NCBI RefSeq assembly: GCF_029867415.1
Contig: NC_081185.1
Location: 122,330,920 to 122,394,919 of the forward strand
Direction of reading: 5' to 3'
Length of the DNA: 64,000 nucleotides
DNA from: Vicia villosa
Taxonomy: Eukaryota > Streptophyta > Magnoliopsida > Fabales > Fabaceae
Shown: positions 1-12,416 of the stretch, one piece after another
Position numbering within the stretch: the first letter of the stretch is position 1
Layout: each line of letters begins with the position of its first letter
Program-made: the position numbers and the translations under genes
The notes under the pieces: generated by a model
The model's database searches: none
What the model saw: the letters and a program-made list of their open reading frames with translations, nothing else
What the model was told of the DNA's origin: nothing

Positions 1-229
1 ATCAAAATCATAAACAACAATTACTTAATTCAAATTAATTTCTATACACAGAAAACAAAAATAGTTTAATTAAATTCAATTGAATCATTACATTTTTTTT
101 CTCGAAATTTTGATCCTATTGTGCGAATTGTATTTCGTTTTCAATCGGATTATCGAATTTCGTACAGAGGATTCGTATTCGTGTGTGTGTATCCGAAGAA
201 TTTTGATTATTTATTTTGTTGATAAAAAA
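1..229 (+). promoter_or_regulatory. 5' flank / leader of the DUF506 gene
   Basis: AT-rich sequence upstream of the first convincing start codon of the DUF506 gene. The frame stays open upstream from an ATG at 80, but that stretch encodes hydrophobic, low-complexity sequence unlike the family, so it is read as 5' leader. No clear TATA box can be assigned. Confidence 0.4.
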
Positions 230-3200
230 ATGAGGAAATGGTGCGGTGAAAACGACGTCGTTGAGGTTGAAGGGATTGATGTTAGTGTTTGTGTTGCGGC
301 GGACGGTGATTTTTGGGTGAGCGTTGGCTCCGCCGGTGGTCCGATCGGGAAATTCAGCCTTGAAAGCGAACATGATTTGGCGCATATGGTTAACGATTTC
401 ATAGAGAATGCAGGAAGCTTTGGCGCTGAGTCTTGGTGTAGCAGTGATAGTGAATCTTCTTTATCTGATTTTGCGCACCTTGCTGAAAAGATTCAGGTAA
501 TTATGATTATGATTATGATTGTTATCGATTTAGGATTATATGTTTTTTTTTTTTTTTAATTTAATTAATTGGTTTGAATGGATTTTAAGACTGAAGTTAG
601 AAGTTTTTTTTTTTTTTTTCAATTTTAATTTTTATCAATTTCGGAGAATAAAACTTCATATATATGTGGTATAGATTCTAATTTCTATAGATGTATAATT
701 TGGTGTGATAATGTCCGAAATTGACACAGACTTTTGTGATTATGTTTAATTTAATTTAATTTTTTTAAAATTATTATTGGTGTAAGAGTCGATGTGTTTT
801 TTGTATCCATGCTTCATAAATATAAAGTTGCTTTTCTCATTCTCTTTTGCCTCTATTAAAGGAATTGATTGCAACATTTAGATATTTATTGTGTTTTGAA
901 CTGCGTTGGGGGGCATTTAGATGCATGTTGAGTTGGGCTTGAAGTTATAGCTTTTGCGGCAATTGCTTTGAGACACGAGAAAACATAAATGAAACACGTA
1001 ATCAACGAATGCTTAGTGTTTTCAATCACAGTTGAAGCTTGAAATTGTAGCTTTTGTGGCAATTTTCTTTGAGAATGAGGGAAGCTAGCTTCCCTAATTA
1101 ATTGATCTAGCTTCCCTAACTACTCTTCCTCCTCCGACTTTTGTCATAACTCCAATGGTGGTAGCCCAATGTTTGAGGCTTGAGCCATTTATTAAGTGAG
1201 GAGATACATAAATATCCTTAACTTCCATGCTAACCCCCTAGGGTTGGTTTTGTACTTGTTTGTAGATTGTTGAATTTTTTTTTTCTTAGTTGGCTGTGAA
1301 TTGTTTGTGAAGTCTACATAACAATAAGTTGTATGCGTGTTCATTTGGTGCCTATTTGGATTCACTTACTTGAGCTTATCGGTTGATATAAGCACGTGTG
1401 AGATTGTTTGGGAAAGCTTATGGAAACATTTTATGAAATGTCCATAAGCTGTTTTTTTAGCTTATTTACAGAAGTGCTTCATGATAGCTTATGTAAACAA
1501 GCCTACATGAAAACAATGACTCTATTTTATCTATTGTTATTAAAATAGTTTATACAACATGCACTTATAAGATAAACTCTTATGCTATAAACACTTAATT
1601 AAGTTATTTATTCAAACACGGCTTTGGTCTATTGGATTAGTTTGTATTACATTAAATGTTGATGTTGAGGGTCATATCCTCTACTTAATTTACCAGTAGT
1701 GGTTGTCTGTATAAATTGTATGGGATGTTTCAGTTTGCGGATATTGTTCTTTTCAATTCTTTTTCCTTATTTTGATTTTAGTAATGGGTTTGAACGAGAA
1801 TTTCAACACATAATCTCCTGTTTTGAGGAGCATGACTGGAAGCAGTTTCTACTCCTTGGTCAATTATTTTAACTCAAGACTTGGGTTTGACAGCAAATAA
1901 GATACAAAAAGTAGAATGAGATTTGCCTTTCTATCATTTATTGTACAAATAAATGATTTCCTACTGACTTGAACTTTTTATGAATAGGTTTTTAACAACT
2001 TCCCTGACTATCTTTGATGTTTTATGATGCAGATCTGTAAGCGATCGCTGACTCAACATGAGAGCGACTTGATCCCAGTTGTTCATTCTCTCATACGGTC
2101 AATGAAGGAGACCAACCTAGAAATGATGAATTCTGGTCCATGTTATGCTAGCTGCATCAGATTTTATTTGGCAAAGTTGATGAGACTTTCTGGCTATGAT
2201 GCCGGTGTTTGTACATCTAAATGGCAGCGTGTTGGCATAATCCCTGGAGGTATGCCATATTATAATTATGTGATTGATTCTACTGCTTCATGAGCTGCAC
2301 TTTCATTAAGCTACCCCATTGGTTAGCTTGCAGTGTTAAATATAAAACTGTATTATCTACATTGATTTTTTTTTTTAATGTTAAGAGAGTGAAATGGCAT
2401 ACTTTCTTGGGTATATTAAGTTTATGATTCTTCTCTTGCAAAGAAGTTCTTATAAGCTTATATATGTTTATGCGGAGGCTAAATTAGAGAGGATCAAACA
2501 AACTGACACGCAGAATTGAATTTCAACTTATATGAGAAACTGTGTTTATTTTAACTTAGAATTTCAATTTAAACTGTACTGTTTGATGCTTCCATATATA
2601 GTTCATAAATTCAATATAGTGGACTACACTTATTGCAGCTCATAAATAATCACCGTTAATACATTTTTAAATATGTCTCTTTCACAAGTGCTTGTTTTAT
2701 CCAAACCAACAAAATGTTAGTTTTAGTATCAAATCTATTCTTCGCTCATGATCTTATTATCAGCTTTTGTTTTCATCTAATGTATGTGCGTAAACTTATT
2801 GCACAGGTGATCACGAATATATTGATGTGCTGGTCGAGAATAACTCTGGGAAATCAGAGCGGTTGATTATTGATATTGATTTTCGAAGCCACTTTGAAAT
2901 TGCTAGAGCTGTTGATTCATATGACAGGATACTGAATTCGCTTCCGTCCGTTTACATAGGTTCCCTTACTAGGCTGAAACAGTTTCTTGGAATAATGGAG
3001 GAAGCTACTAGATCTTCTTTGCAACAAAATTCTATGCATTTTCCTCCATGGAGATCTTTAACATATTTAAAATCCAAGTGGCTATCACCTTATGAAAGAA
3101 TCACTCATTCAGACAGCAACATTAATATTAGCAATGGCGGCGAGTGCTTCGACCACAAGCAATGCCGTGGACATTTGAAGAAGCTGCAATCTTGTCTTCA

Positions 3201-3303
3201 GGCAGGAATAGAAGTTGAGCGAATGTTGAAGGCTCGTAACATTGAAAGTAACCGGAGGATGAAACCTGACAGATGGAGGCAAACGTTTCTCCGGCCCATA
3301 TGA
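230..3303 (+). CDS. DUF506 / PDDEXK-like family protein (3 exons)
   Basis: Exons by eye: 230-496, 2033-2249, 2807-3303; all introns GT-AG with consistent phases (0 and 1), giving 326 aa ending at TGA 3301-3303. The protein matches the plant DUF506 family (a PD-(D/E)XK nuclease-like fold of unknown function). It has an acidic Ser/Asp-rich segment after the N-terminus, then the family core: YDAGVCTSKW (about residues 145-155, exon 2), the EYIDVLVE strand (about 165-172), LIIDIDFRSHFEIAR (about 181-195) and a C-terminal FPPWRSLTYLKSKW block. The start at 230 is inferred; an in-frame ATG at 80 would add 50 atypical residues. Some Arabidopsis family members respond to phosphate starvation, but no biochemical role can be assigned here. 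The lengths and motif order look intact. Confidence 0.88.
1335..1625. repeat. MITE-like inverted-repeat element in DUF506 intron 1
   Basis: The two ends of this stretch are imperfect reverse complements: a left part containing 'cacttacttgagcttatc' and a right part containing 'taaacacttaattaag'. AT-rich 'AAGCTTAT/ATAAGC' motifs fill the middle. This resembles common small hAT-type MITEs of plant introns. Ends and target duplication were not resolved. Confidence 0.4.
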
Positions 3304-3924
3304 CATATGTACAGATTTCCGTTCTGAAGTTCTCATAAGAATGAATGAATAAATATAAAATACAGAATTTTGCGGCTTTTTATTCCCTCAGCTAAACCTT
3401 CTCCTACCTACCTAATAAAGAAGCCTTAGCAGCAGCAATAAGGCGATTTTCTATATGCGTCATTTATTTGTTCTTATCGGTGTTTGAGGTGTGACACTTG
3501 TGGAGTCGAAAAAGTTTTTTGGTACCCAGAGATTTGAGTTTATGAGCTTTTATGTAGCAGCGGTGTCACACGGTGCAGTACTGGGTATATCTGTACTCTA
3601 CCTGATAACTTCCTTGCCTCGTGTTTTTGTTGGGACTTGGAAATTTTGATATATGTTATGTTCTATTTTTTCTATATGTTTTCATGATTAATTTTGAGGA
3701 TGAGCTGAGGTATTTGGAATTTCCATTCTGTTATATTGAGAACTTTGGTTGATGACTCTTTTGGTTATGAAAAAAATAAAAGAGCAAACCTTTGAAACGT
3801 GCTTATTCGGTTACATGTAAGATAGCTTTTGAATTTTTATTGCTTGAATGTTAATTTAGAACTTCCTTTCAATTGCTTTATTTTTCTATCTTGTAGCTCA
3901 ATTGATGATTTTTGCATCTAACCA
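3304..3924 (+). other. 3' UTR and downstream flank of the DUF506 gene
   Basis: No coding potential. The first ~60 bases after the stop include 'gaatgaatgaataaatataaaa', a plausible poly(A) signal region written here only as a landmark (AATAAA-like at about 3349). The rest is ordinary AT-rich DNA. Confidence 0.4.
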
Positions 3925-4203
3925 TTGCATTGTCATTGTGATAACGGTGCAACCATTTTTGGGGCTTCAAATTATGCAAATACATGTGGTAATCCATCTT
4001 TGGCAGCTTGTGCAGAACATTTAAGGAAATTTATAGCTACTTTTGTGAGCTATTTCATTCTGAATTTTGGTAGAAACAATGCCCTTTTTGTTGAGTTTGC
4101 AACTATTATGATGGTATTTGTGCATGCAAAGGATGAGGGCTTATACAAGCTTTTGATAGAGTGGTTCTTTGCTTTCTGTTATATGGCTATTGGTAACTCT
4201 TAA
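3925..4203 (+). pseudogene. LINE RNase H-domain remnant
   Basis: A 92-codon frame resembles the plant LINE-type RNase H domain (RVT_3): GNPSLAAC early, then FILNFGRNNALFVEFATIMM, which matches the usual 'N-A-AE..A.M.A' helix, and a following '..LLIEW' where the family has 'LWLE.DS'. The acidic catalytic residues expected at the first strand and in the last 'DS' are missing. No reverse transcriptase lies next to it, so this is a short relic. Confidence 0.6.
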
Positions 4204-4439
4204 ATTGTTCCTTTGAAAAGAAAGAATATATGGCACTAAAATAATTCAATTTAAATGCTCTCTAAATTTAAGTGCTCTCAACGCTCTCTTTTTTTAGAGA
4301 GAAAAACAAACGTGCTGATAGATTAGCCTACATGCTCATAATGTTCAGAGTATAACTTGATTTCTAACTATTAAAAATGAGTTTTTATAAGAGATATATT
4401 TACTTCTTTTTTTTTTTAATTTTTTTATTAGAGAAATTT

Positions 4440-4735
4440 GACGCATTCTAGTAAATAACAAAATTACAAAAGTAACTTTAGCAACCATTATATCAACCAT
4501 TTTATGAAGGTCTATTTTAGCAACCATTAACTAAAAAAATGGTTAAATACACCTTAAAGTGTATGTTGCTAAAACACACCTTCATAAAAATATGTGGGTG
4601 TATTTTAGCAAATTCCAGTGAAGTTTGTTAAAATACACCCATTTATTTTCTTGAAGGTGTGTTTTAGCAAGCTTTAACTAAAAATTTGTTAAATGCACCC
4701 TAAGGTGCATGTTGCTAAATTAGACTTTTATATAT
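4440..4735. repeat. Palindromic MITE-like element
   Basis: A core hairpin has two 47-bp arms (4566-4612 and 4624-4670) that are near-perfect reverse complements, each ending in TTGCTAAAA/TTTTAGCAA. It is flanked by two ~45-bp direct copies of a unit ending 'gtatgttgctaaa' / 'gcatgttgctaaa' (about 4525-4572 and 4676-4721). No ORF. This is consistent with a small fold-back transposon; the class is unknown. Confidence 0.55.
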
Positions 4736-5022
4736 ATATATAAGAGATATTCTTATTTCACGAATGAGTTATTAATATTTATTCCACATCTTAACCATTA
4801 ATTTTTTTCAATCTAATGATAAAAAATAAAAGATAAAATTATAATAAATATTTAATTTATTATAATATATATATATCATTATTAATGTAAGATATTTAAC
4901 TTTTTATTCTTATTGTAACTATTTTTAATGTATTCAACTTAAAATAGATTTTTAAAAAGACTAGAGAAAATGCATTACAAATGTTCTTAGAGATATGGTT
5001 GGACTTTGGGCGTATAAACTAT

Positions 5023-5343
5023 TACTCCTTCTATTCCAAAATAAATGTCACGTTTATAAAAATTATTTATCTTAAAATAAGTGTCATTTTTAGTACCCAA
5101 TATAATTTTAATTTTTATTTTTGAATTGTACCCTCTAATTAATACTCTTAATTTATTATTTCTCTTACATTGCATTAATGATAATAAGAATACACCAATA
5201 ACAAATAAAGATAATTTGGTTAAATTGTCACTCTCTCTCTCTCTTTTATTTATCACATTTTTTTTTTACCAAAACATTTATCACATTTTTTTAATCTACG
5301 TGAAAGTGTCAACTATAACACTTATTTTGAGACAAATAAAGTA
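5023..5343. mobile_element. Stowaway-like (Tc1/mariner) MITE
   Basis: The left end TACTCCTTCTATTCCAAAATAA and the right end TTATTTTGAGACAAATAAAGTA approximate the plant Stowaway terminus (TACTCCCTCYGTCCCAAAATAAGTGTC and its reverse complement), with terminal TA on both sides. Internal copies of 'AAAATAAGTGTC' and 'GTGTCAACTATAACACTTATTTT' support this. About 320 bp, no coding capacity. The TIRs are mutated, so it is an old copy. Confidence 0.65.
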
Positions 5344-6049
5344 TTTTGTTTAAATTTTGTTGGGCTTTAATTTGCTTCTCCAAATTATATATTTTCTGTG
5401 TTTTATTAATAATAATAATAACAACATTTATGAGAGGATTGCGCTTGTCGCTCTTAGTAGTGAACAATCACTTATGAAATCTCAAAATGTTTTACGTGCT
5501 GTTGGAATTTCAAAATACAGACGTGCTTATTACACACAAATTCACATCATTAATGAGTTACTCTTGTTTTATCAAAAAATTTTGATACAGTTCGGATATT
5601 GAAATTTGAAAACACAAACGAGAAATTAAATATAATTTTTTCTTTTATAAACATATCACTATACCTACAAAACCTACCAAAATATCCATGTATTCTCTAT
5701 CAAGTTTTTGTACATCAAAACCATATTCTCATATTTTTTTCACATCAAAAGGAATAAAAAAATTAAAATTTATGATCAATGTACAAGTATTTCTTTCATT
5801 ATTGCTTGTAAAAATATGATACTTTTGCTAAAAAACAAACATTGCATCTGAGTTTTAAAATTCGAATTATGTTACATGTTGTTTTAAAAAATAAAATCCA
5901 GACTATTTTCATTAATTTTAATCTACTTCTGTTATGACTGGTTGTAGTTATGGTGCACCCTAACGTTGTCCTCAAAACTATCGTGTCTATGGATGTTAAA
6001 TCGGGTGATGTCCAAGTACTGGATGATGTTCATGCAGATGTTAGGAAAT
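5344..6049. other. AT-rich intergenic DNA
   Basis: Short frames only and no recognisable protein or RNA. Contains simple AAT repeats near 5407. Nothing further supported. Confidence 0.4.
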
Positions 6050-6295
6050 AATTTATAACTAAATAGGTGTTTATTATTCGTGACCATATGTTCAATTGGA
6101 TCCGCACGAAGGCTGTTAAATTTGGGGTTCGACATTGTAATCATGAGCTCAGATTCTTGTTCTGATAGAATACTGTCATTTGTTACGATGAAATGCGAAA
6201 GAAATGGAAAATACCAACAAGCTCTTTGAAAGCTGAAACAAGATGCTGCTAGAACAGGGAAATATGAGTGTTCTTTGTTGAGCCCTGAGGTTTGA
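6050..6295 (+). pseudogene. FAR1/MULE-type DNA-binding domain fragment
   Basis: Translation across one apparent frameshift gives a stretch resembling the N-terminal WRKY-GCM1-like domain of FAR1 proteins and MULE transposases: RDHMFNWIRTKAVKFG, then in a shifted frame DIVIMSSDSCSDRILSFVT, MKCERNGKYQQ and KQDAARTGKYEC. The family pattern is 'W.R..A...GF...I.SDS......+.+.CERSGKY....R.T...CPF'. Stops at about 6157 and after KYQQAL show decay. Probably a relic of a MULE or an FRS-like gene. Confidence 0.6.
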
Positions 6296-6384
6296 ATCCC
6301 CCTTGCCCCGGACCCTTTTTGTGCTATTTTATTTTTTAGGCTTTATCACTTAGTTACCTATTTCATGTGTTGAAGGCATTTGGT

Positions 6385-6500
6385 TATTACCATTGGCGCG
6401 TGGCCAAATGGTTAACTTTTTAAATTGTGAGAGGATGGTTAACTTTTTAAATTGTGAGAGGGAGGGTCTGGGTTCAAGACCCTTTGGCCACAAACCTTTC
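6385..6500 (+). repeat. SINE-like / tRNA-like segment with A- and B-box motifs
   Basis: TGGCCAAATGG (about 6400-6410) fits the Pol III A-box pattern TRGYNNANNNG. GGTTCAAGACC (about 6471-6481) fits the B box. Between them a unit of about 27 bp ('atggttaactttttaaattg...') is tandemly duplicated, so box spacing is longer than in a tRNA. Could be a SINE remnant or a tRNA-like module inside an old LTR; an analogous module occurs in the Ogre-like LTR near 43,400. Confidence 0.4.
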
Positions 6501-8371
6501 TCTCTAGCACTATTTTCTTTCATTTTATTTTATAACTTTGATTATTTATTTAACCCATCAAACTAATTTATTTTGGCTTGTATACTAAAAACTCTAATCT
6601 TTGATCCATGATTTCTCACTTTGATTTTAATGCAATAATTTATTGATATTAACTTGTTCATCATTGTCACGATCATACTTTGATATCCATGCCTATACCA
6701 TGATAAAATCAACCGTACTTGTGAAATTTGAACTTGTGTAATTGAATGTTTATAAAAATAAATGTTTGTCTTATACCATGTTCATACTTGATACACATTG
6801 ATGCTTTGACCATCCTTGTTAGATTGATCATAGGTTGTTTATCTACTTGTTTATATTTATATATCTGTATTATATACCTTTGTTATATACTTTTATGTTG
6901 TTGATTAACCATACATATATGAGATGCTTGTCTATATATTCATCCATTTGATCATATACATCATACTCATACATACATGATATGATTGATATTGAGGTAT
7001 GTTCTCCTTCGTTCATTACCCTTATACTTGAATATATTTGTATACAATGACATCTTTGTTTACACCTAACATGTTTGATTTTGATCATAACACATGTATG
7101 ATTACTTGAGATGCTTACCCTTAATGCTTGCTTGGGATGTATTGATTCCTCATTGTTACTTAAAATCCAAAGGATTGGGATAATATTGACTAAAAATTAT
7201 CAAGGTACTCACCTCTTTTCCTCCTCTTTTACTTTGTGCTTTGTATTGTTAAAGCATAGTACCTCCCTTTGTTTTTAAACGTGGTTTTGTATTGTTAAAA
7301 CTCAACCATTTCTAAAATCAACCATGCTTTGTATTGTTTGAAGCTCAGCATGTCACCCTTAACTTGTATTGTTAAAGCTTGGCTCATTTTAAAACTTGTT
7401 TTTTATTGTTAAAGATTAGCATTTTAAAAACTTGTTGTGTATTTTTAAAGCTCAACACTCAAAAATATTTTTGCCACTTTGACTCTTTATTTTCCTTTTT
7501 AAGAGGAACTACAAATGCTCTGACTTCTCTATTGCACTCAAGGGGTTTGTAGGCACAAGATGCGATGTCTTGCCGAGCACACAATAAAATTATTTTCTCA
7601 CCATCCCGCTATATTTCACAAAACAAAACAAAAAAATAATAATATAGATTTTCAAAGAGGTTCCTGTAGAGTGCTACAGATGTGAGGGGTGCTAATATCT
7701 TCCCCTTGCATGACTAACCCCCGAATCTAAGATCTCTGTTTGTTTTATTAGTTTTTTGATTTAAAAAAATCTTTGGGTTTTATTTCGCTCATTTTCCATT
7801 TCCTTTGGAATCAATAAAGCACGATGACAACTTTCACTAAAATACGAGCTGAGTCAATCCAATGACCTCGGTCTCAATTTTTCACCGTTACAATGAGATC
7901 TTTTGAAAAACAAAGAAAAATAATAATATAGCTCTCTTATCTGCTGGGCATATTTGAATCTCATAAAAACCAAGATTCTTGTAGCCCAACCACGTTACAA
8001 CCAAGAATAAATACCTTTGTGATCAATAACTGATTATGTATCTTGTGATATTACTTTGATGAAGTGATAAATATTTCTATAGTTGATGCATTGTTTGATA
8101 GATAAGGGACACACTAACCATTTGAGTGATACACAGTGAGATTATGATTCTAATAAATAATTGACTGTTGATATGAACATGTTTTAAAATCATACTTTTG
8201 TAAGAAATTTTTTTCATCAGCATGCTATAGTTTATGTATGCTTATAATGTTGATCATGAACTTGCATTTGAAGAACTTCTCGATCTAGTCTTGAAACCTT
8301 ACATGAACTATGCATATTGAAAATTTCTAAACCATTTGTATTGATTTTGTTTGACGATTAACAAAAAGATA
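6501..8371. other. Repeat-derived noncoding DNA
   Basis: No intact gene. 7,230-7,450 holds five or six degenerate copies of 'gtattgttaaagctcagc'. 7,540-7,870 resembles the 3' part of Tat/Ogre-type LTRs: a 'ggggtgctaatatcttcccc' block followed by 'cccccgaat' and a pyrimidine/purine tail, like the block near 45,070-45,130. Read as an old LTR relic. 7,880-8,371 shows nothing recognisable. Confidence 0.4.
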
Positions 8372-9830
8372 TGTTGGGACCGTTGATAAGTGTCAAATAT
8401 ACGTAAAATATATAAGCACTTTTTAACTTATTTGGCAACAAATTAATGAAAACAACCTCAATTTATTAGTAAAACATGATAAAATGCTTATATAGATTTG
8501 TATTCATTAAGTATAAGTAAAAAGTAACAAGAAATCACCAAAACAAGACAAAAACACCTTCCAGGAACAAAGGCCCGCTTAGCTAATAAGATAACATCAC
8601 TAAGAAAGCAACAGAGGAAAAAGAATACTTCAGAGCCAAATAACTTCAAGGAAAAGCAAATAAAACCCAATTAGCACAATATCAGGCGTGCTAAGTGAGC
8701 TATGGAAGTTCATGACTTAAGGCTAAGTTACTTCATGGCCAAGCAAGGGTTTGCTCGCTAAGAGAGTTTGAAGGCGCACTAAGCAAGGGTAAGGCAACAA
8801 AGACTGCTTGCAGGATGAGCTGGTATATATTAAGGGTGAAGAAAGTAGCAGTGTTTACCAAGCTCTAATCATCGCTTAATGAGAATGGCATACCAACACT
8901 CTATAAATAAGGGTTCGGTCAACTCGGTTGGAGATAACTTAATGTAAAATAGTAATTTTCTTGGTAGCGAGTGAGAGAAGTTCAATGTATACCAAAAACA
9001 CAATATGAGAGGAAAATAAAAGAAGATTGAGGGAGGAAGTTTTATCTGAGGAATCGACAAAAAATTCTTGTCAACGTCGTTATTTTGAGGCTTGATTGTA
9101 AAGCTATGATGAGTAAGCGTGGCTAATCTCTCTTATATTTGAGGTTAGATGTAGTCATCCTAATGCTCATTTATCGATCAAAATCATGTATTCCTATGTA
9201 ATTCTTCTTAGGCTTTAATATTGATGAATTCTTTGTTCTTAATGCTTGTTATGTATTAGCTACCTAAAACATGTTTTCATGGTGTGATTTAATATTTGAA
9301 TGGTACTAGTCATTAATAGATATAATCTTTTCATCTATTGGATATGCTATATTCTAGAGAAAGATTTAGGTCCAGTATTTATATGATTTATCAATGCTTA
9401 ATGCTATCGTATTGTTTAATAGGATGAAAGATTGTTTATTAGGCAATACGATTGATCTCACGTTGTTGACTCAAGCATGAGCGACAATGTGAGCGATGGA
9501 TGGTAATATTAATAGCTCATTAGAATTGTATATTATTGGTCAATGATATTACATGAGAATTGGTCAATGGGATCTAATCCCAACAAGTTTTCTCACCTGT
9601 AAAACACCAAAGTTCATTTTACATTCTATTAATTTACTTTCCATATTCACAAACAATCAAACATTTGGTAAACTATTCTTAAAGTCATAGAAACTATTGA
9701 TCGATTAATAAAACACAACCAGTCCATGTGGAGACGATACAAACATACTTGCTACTGCATTGATAACTACAACCTGAGGAGTATTTAACTAAAGTATCGT
9801 TAGATCTTGGACGCATTTCACTTTCTAAGG
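8372..9830 (+). mobile_element. Gypsy-type LTR (solo or truncated)
   Basis: Begins TGTTGGGAC, followed by 'cgtaaaatatataagcac' and alternating 'gctcgcttagc'-like runs. It ends in the region with 'ccatgtggagacgatac', a signature seen near the 3' end of many plant gypsy LTRs. A second partial copy with the same start lies at 16,461-16,913. No PBS or coding region follows in the same orientation, so this is a solo or truncated LTR. The right boundary is approximate. Confidence 0.55.
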
Positions 9831-9869
9831 ATTGGCTCCCTGGTCAGGGTTTCTAGAATGTAGGATTCG

Positions 9870-11600
9870 TTTTCAGTGACATCCTTGATCTGGTACTGTA
9901 CTTCCAAACTGGTTGTCAATTTTCAATCCTCGACATTATTTCTTCCGACATGGACTCGCCTTTGTACGAGGTCTCTAGGTCAAAACAATCGAGGCCTAAC
10001 TTGTTTGTTGTATATGACTATAGTTGCCTGCTTCACAACGACACTCATGAGGGTGATAGATTCTCTTCTTTCTTCTAAAAGGTGGACCTCCTCCTTAATA
10101 GCCTAGACGTTATCTTCCTCTAGCAAATGGTGTTTCGTCCTCCAACTAAGTTCCCTTATTTCAACAAGGATGACAACTGCAGTTCCATAGATAATTTGGA
10201 AAGGCGTTTCTCCTGTTATCGAGCGGGGTGTGGTTCTATCTACCTAAAGGACATCTGGAAGTTATTATGCCCACTTTTCCTTGGCATTTTCTAGTCTTCG
10301 CTTTATCAATCTCAACAAAATTAGCTTCACAACTTCAGCTTACTCATTTGTCTGAGGATGTTCCTATGAGGTGAAGTGTTTCATGACCTTTAAATCTTCC
10401 AACTGTTTCTTCAAATTCTTATTAACGAACTGTATCTCGTTATCCGATATGATGGATTCCATACCTAGCCAAAATATTCATCTTAAAGAATTTTAGAATA
10501 TTAGTGGCATTAATCTTTTCTAAGACCTTTACTTCAATCCATTGGGTGAAGTAATCAATTTCCACAATTTGGAATTTAAGCTGGCCTGGTGTTTGGGAAA
10601 AGGGGCGAGAATGTCCATATCCTAATGTGAGAAAGCCCAAAGTGATGTCAACATGTGAAATTCAGATGGATGGGCACTGTGGATGTCCCCGTGCCTCTGA
10701 CACTGGTAGCACTTTTTCATATTATCTTTAGTATCTTGGACCGTAGAAGGCCAATAATATCCAGCTCTGAGGACTTTTTTTCCTAGAGCTCAGACACCCC
10801 AATGCTATTAGACTATCCCTCTGTATACTTCGTCGAGGGTGTATGTGGCCTTTTTCCCTTCCATTCATTTTACCAACAGGGATGATAGGCCTATTCTATA
10901 CAAGTTTCCTTCTATCACGAAATATGAGTTGGATCTTCTCTTTAAATGGGAATCCTTGGCTGAATCGGAGGGAATTATTCCCCATTCAATATACTTTGCA
11001 ATGAGCGATATTTAGGAAGGTTGTGAGACATCTTGTATGAACATCGTCGACGCCCTTAGACTCTTGATGCTTGGGCGTGTTAATGTCTCCTGGAAGAATG
11101 ATTGATTCACTCTAAAGGATTTGGTGCTAGCAAGTTTGAAAAAGGAGTCTGCTCTAGTGTTATGCTCCTTTGGAACGTGCAAAATTTCGAAGGATTTAAA
11201 CATTTCTTGTCTTTCTCTTATCAAGGTGACATATTGCTAAAATAATGAGTCTTTGGTTTGAGTCTACCTTTTGACTTGTAATACCACGAGTTGGGCATCC
11301 ATTGTAATCTAATGTTTTCTGCCCCCATCTCGGCGACCAATATGAGACTAACAATGACATCTTCGTATTCGAGCTAGTTATTGGTAGTATAGGGAATTCA
11401 AAACGTAAGAATACCTCAATCACCAATCCGACTTCATTCTAAAAAATGAGACCAACCCCACTTCCCTGACTATTGGATGATCTGTTCAAAAAAATGACTC
11501 AGGTGTCGGCTTCCCACAAATAACGTCGTTGTTCCATTTAGGAACCAGAAATGATTGGTGAGATGGTGAAATAAGATCTTAAATCAGTGGAGCAAGCTTC
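9870..11600 (-). pseudogene. Ty3/gypsy pol remnant (RNase H - integrase)
   Basis: Read on the minus strand. 11,426-11,196 resembles the RNase H 'NNQAEYEAL..G' region. 11,224-11,012 contains HVPKEHNTRADSFFKLAST, matching the RNase H end 'HVPREENTRADLLSKLAST'. 10,640-10,440 contains PGQLKFQIVEIDYFTQWIE and ILKFFKMNILARYGI, matching the integrase core 'PGQLKFLIVAVDYFTKWIEAE'. Integrase-like traces continue to about 9,870. Many stops and frameshifts. The integrase wording suggests a Tat-type gypsy element. Confidence 0.8.
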
Positions 11601-12416
11601 CGATGGGGCGGAAAAGGCGAAGGTTAACACTAGAATGCCCAAGTCAGGCGCAGAATAAAGAGTAATGTGAGAGTGAAAATGAGTTTGAAATCATACATTT
11701 TTCTTCACGTAAAACACCTTATATATGAAAATTGGTTAAAGTGTCTCATGCTTCACAACTTAGAATGCAGGAGACCGTCAAATAATATCCAACGATAGTC
11801 GGTTATCTATGACCTCGATCAAGTGCAGGACACTACAACATGGTTAAATTATACATTCATACGAATAATCTAGAACCAATTATTGAGTCTTTTCTTATTG
11901 GGCCTTTCGCCGGCCCATAAGAAATACTAATACTATTGACTTATCAACTGCATGTATGTTTATGAACTAACAAAATATTAAAATATAAACCTAGTCCACG
12001 GCACGTCCTTCAAGGAAACAAAATAGAAGAATTGAACGTGCTTCTTGCAACGAAGCAGAGAGTTCTACGCCATCACCATGTGAGATATGTCTCGTTTTTT
12101 GAGCTTCAGATTCATATAGTCAGATACTCATCACCTTCTTCTCTCTTCCTCTCTGTATCCAGTAAGTCAATTATTCCAAACTCGGTCCTTTTTTTATTAT
12201 TATTCCTTTTATTCTCAACTTGTGTATGTGCATGTGTGTGTATTTATTTGCATTTTATTAATTTTTAATATATAGCTGAATCATACACATTTGAATCTAC
12301 CAATATTAACTATCCTTTCTGTCACACACAACTAATCAATGCTCACTAAGTTGTGAAAATGGATGATGAATTTTTCTAGGATGTTATGCTTGGAAAAACT
12401 CCTCACAAGCTAAAAA
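11601..12416 (+). promoter_or_regulatory. Upstream region and 5' UTR intron of the BRO1 gene
   Basis: No gene in 11,601-12,000. A likely noncoding first exon ends at 12,161 with a good donor (GTAAGT from 12,162). An acceptor TTTTTCTAG ends at 12,379, leaving 37 nt of leader before the ATG at 12,417. The pyrimidine-rich 'ttcttctctcttcctctctg' just before the donor is typical of plant 5' UTRs. The transcription start was not determined. Confidence 0.5.
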